Source: Ruminococcus sp.
GTDB taxonomy: Bacteria > Bacillota > Clostridia > Oscillospirales > Ruminococcaceae
Assembly: GCA_019417865.1 (NCBI GenBank)
Contig: DYCW01000120.1
Span: forward strand, 1 to 5,160
DNA: 5,160 nt
Direction of reading: 5' to 3'
Program-made: the position numbers and the translations under genes
Part shown: in pieces, positions 4,898-5,160 of the stretch
How positions within the stretch are numbered: the stretch's first letter is position 1
Layout of the letters: the number at the start of each line of letters is the position of its first letter
The notes under the pieces: model-generated
Seen by the model: only the letters and a program-made list of their open reading frames with translations
Databases searched by the model: none
What the model was told of the DNA's origin: nothing

Positions 4898-4935
4898 GGG
4901 CATGAATTGAAACACAAAAGGGGCACGAATTGAAA
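4898..4935 (+). repeat. Direct repeats GGGCAYGAATTGAAA downstream of the Cro-like gene
   Basis: GGGCATGAATTGAAA (4898-4912) and GGGCACGAATTGAAA (4921-4935) match at 14 of 15 positions with a 23-base period. A degenerate third copy, CACGTAATTTGAAA, lies at 4961-4974. An isolated TATAAT at 4942-4947 lies just downstream without a well-placed -35 box. The repeats could be regulator-binding sites before the small membrane-protein gene, or a small local duplication. Confidence 0.55.
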
Positions 4936-4984
4936 TAGATTTATAATCCAGAGGAAGAGACACGTAATTTGAAAGGAGAACCAA

Positions 4985-5086
4985 ATGGAACAAATGACAA
5001 CAGGTGATTGGATGTTATTAGCATCTGCAATTATGGCTGTCTGCTCAATTATTATGGGGTTTATAACCATATTTCGAAGTCTTTAA
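4985..5086 (+). CDS. Small single-pass membrane peptide, function unknown
   Basis: A 33-residue product: the start MEQMTTGDW, a hydrophobic helix MLLASAIMAVCSIIMGFITI (residues 10-29), and the short basic end FRSL. An acidic N-terminus with Arg31 after the helix predicts an outside-N, inside-C single span. AAAGGAG at 4972-4978 lies six bases before the ATG, an excellent ribosome site, which is the main reason for calling so short a gene. It is followed by another Shine-Dalgarno-led frame starting at about 5108, so the two probably form a unit. I do not recognise the family; small membrane peptides are common in phage and ICE early regions. Confidence 0.7.
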   Translation: MEQMTTGDWMLLASAIMAVCSIIMGFITIFRSL

Positions 5087-5107
5087 TTTTCTAGTGAGGT
5101 GATACAT

Positions 5108-5160
5108 TTGCATAGTGTTGAACTTATTGCACTTGGTGTACAAGCGATACTATCAGGGCT
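5108..5160 (+). CDS. Start of a further gene, cut by the right edge
   Basis: A TTG at 5108 preceded by GAGGTGAT (5096-5103) opens a frame reading (M)HSVELIALGVQAILSG up to the edge, 17 codons without a stop. A GTG at 5099, in the same frame, overlaps the Shine-Dalgarno and is less likely. The visible part is mildly hydrophobic and could begin a membrane helix or a signal-like segment. Too little remains to name a family. It lies 21 bases after the small membrane-peptide gene, in the same direction. Confidence 0.55.
   Translation, partial: MHSVELIALGVQAILSG

Noticed and set aside
4771..5070. Minus-strand open frame of 99 codons
   Set aside because: It is antisense to the Cro-like gene and the small membrane-peptide gene, both of which have good ribosome sites and sensible domains.

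Overview
The window is AT-rich with strong GGAGG-type ribosome binding sites, consensus sigma-A promoters and several TTG starts. This points to a low-GC Gram-positive host, most likely a Clostridia/Lachnospiraceae-type gut Firmicute. That is an inference from style and gene content; no marker gene fixes the genus. The content is that of one end of an integrated mobile element (temperate prophage or integrative conjugative element): an integrase, stabilisation and defence genes, an immunity repressor, and divergent early genes.

Layout, left to right. Positions 1-1289 (minus strand) hold most of a large serine recombinase, cut by the left edge; its start, catalytic domain, recombinase domain and zinc ribbon are all visible. 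Positions 1314-1344 hold a strong hairpin. Positions 1348-1822 (minus) hold a toxin-antitoxin pair: a small acidic antitoxin overlapping a RelE/ParE-fold toxin. Positions 1943-2200 (minus) hold a RelB/DinJ ribbon-helix-helix antitoxin without the usual adjacent toxin of its own, driven by a near-perfect promoter at 2224-2252. Positions 2284-2321 hold a rho-independent terminator for leftward transcription. Positions 2450-3979 (minus) hold a roughly 509-residue protein with an N-terminal Cys ribbon, a membrane segment, coiled coils, a DUF4041 region and a C-terminal T5orf172/Mug113 GIY-YIG-like nuclease domain. Positions 3997-4419 (minus) hold an Xre/CI-like repressor 17 bases upstream of the nuclease gene, so the two form an operon.

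Positions 4420-4676 are the switch region. They carry a rightward consensus promoter overlapped by an inverted repeat, a long leader with palindromic motifs, and then a second small Xre/Cro-like regulator (4677-4883, plus strand, probable TTG start). After a stretch of direct repeats comes a 33-residue single-pass membrane peptide (4985-5086) and the first codons of another gene (5108 to the right edge).

How it fits together: the leftward repressor and rightward Cro-like regulator look like a lysogeny-type switch. The repressor shares its transcript with the membrane-anchored nuclease, so the nuclease should be made while the element is dormant, as expected for superinfection exclusion or anti-phage defence. 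The TA genes would stabilise the element, and the recombinase would integrate and excise it. The most notable item is the nuclease: its DUF4041 plus Mug113 layout with a membrane anchor matches the recently described SNIPE type of anti-phage protein (recalled from memory), here with an added zinc-ribbon-like N-terminus and coupled to an immunity repressor.
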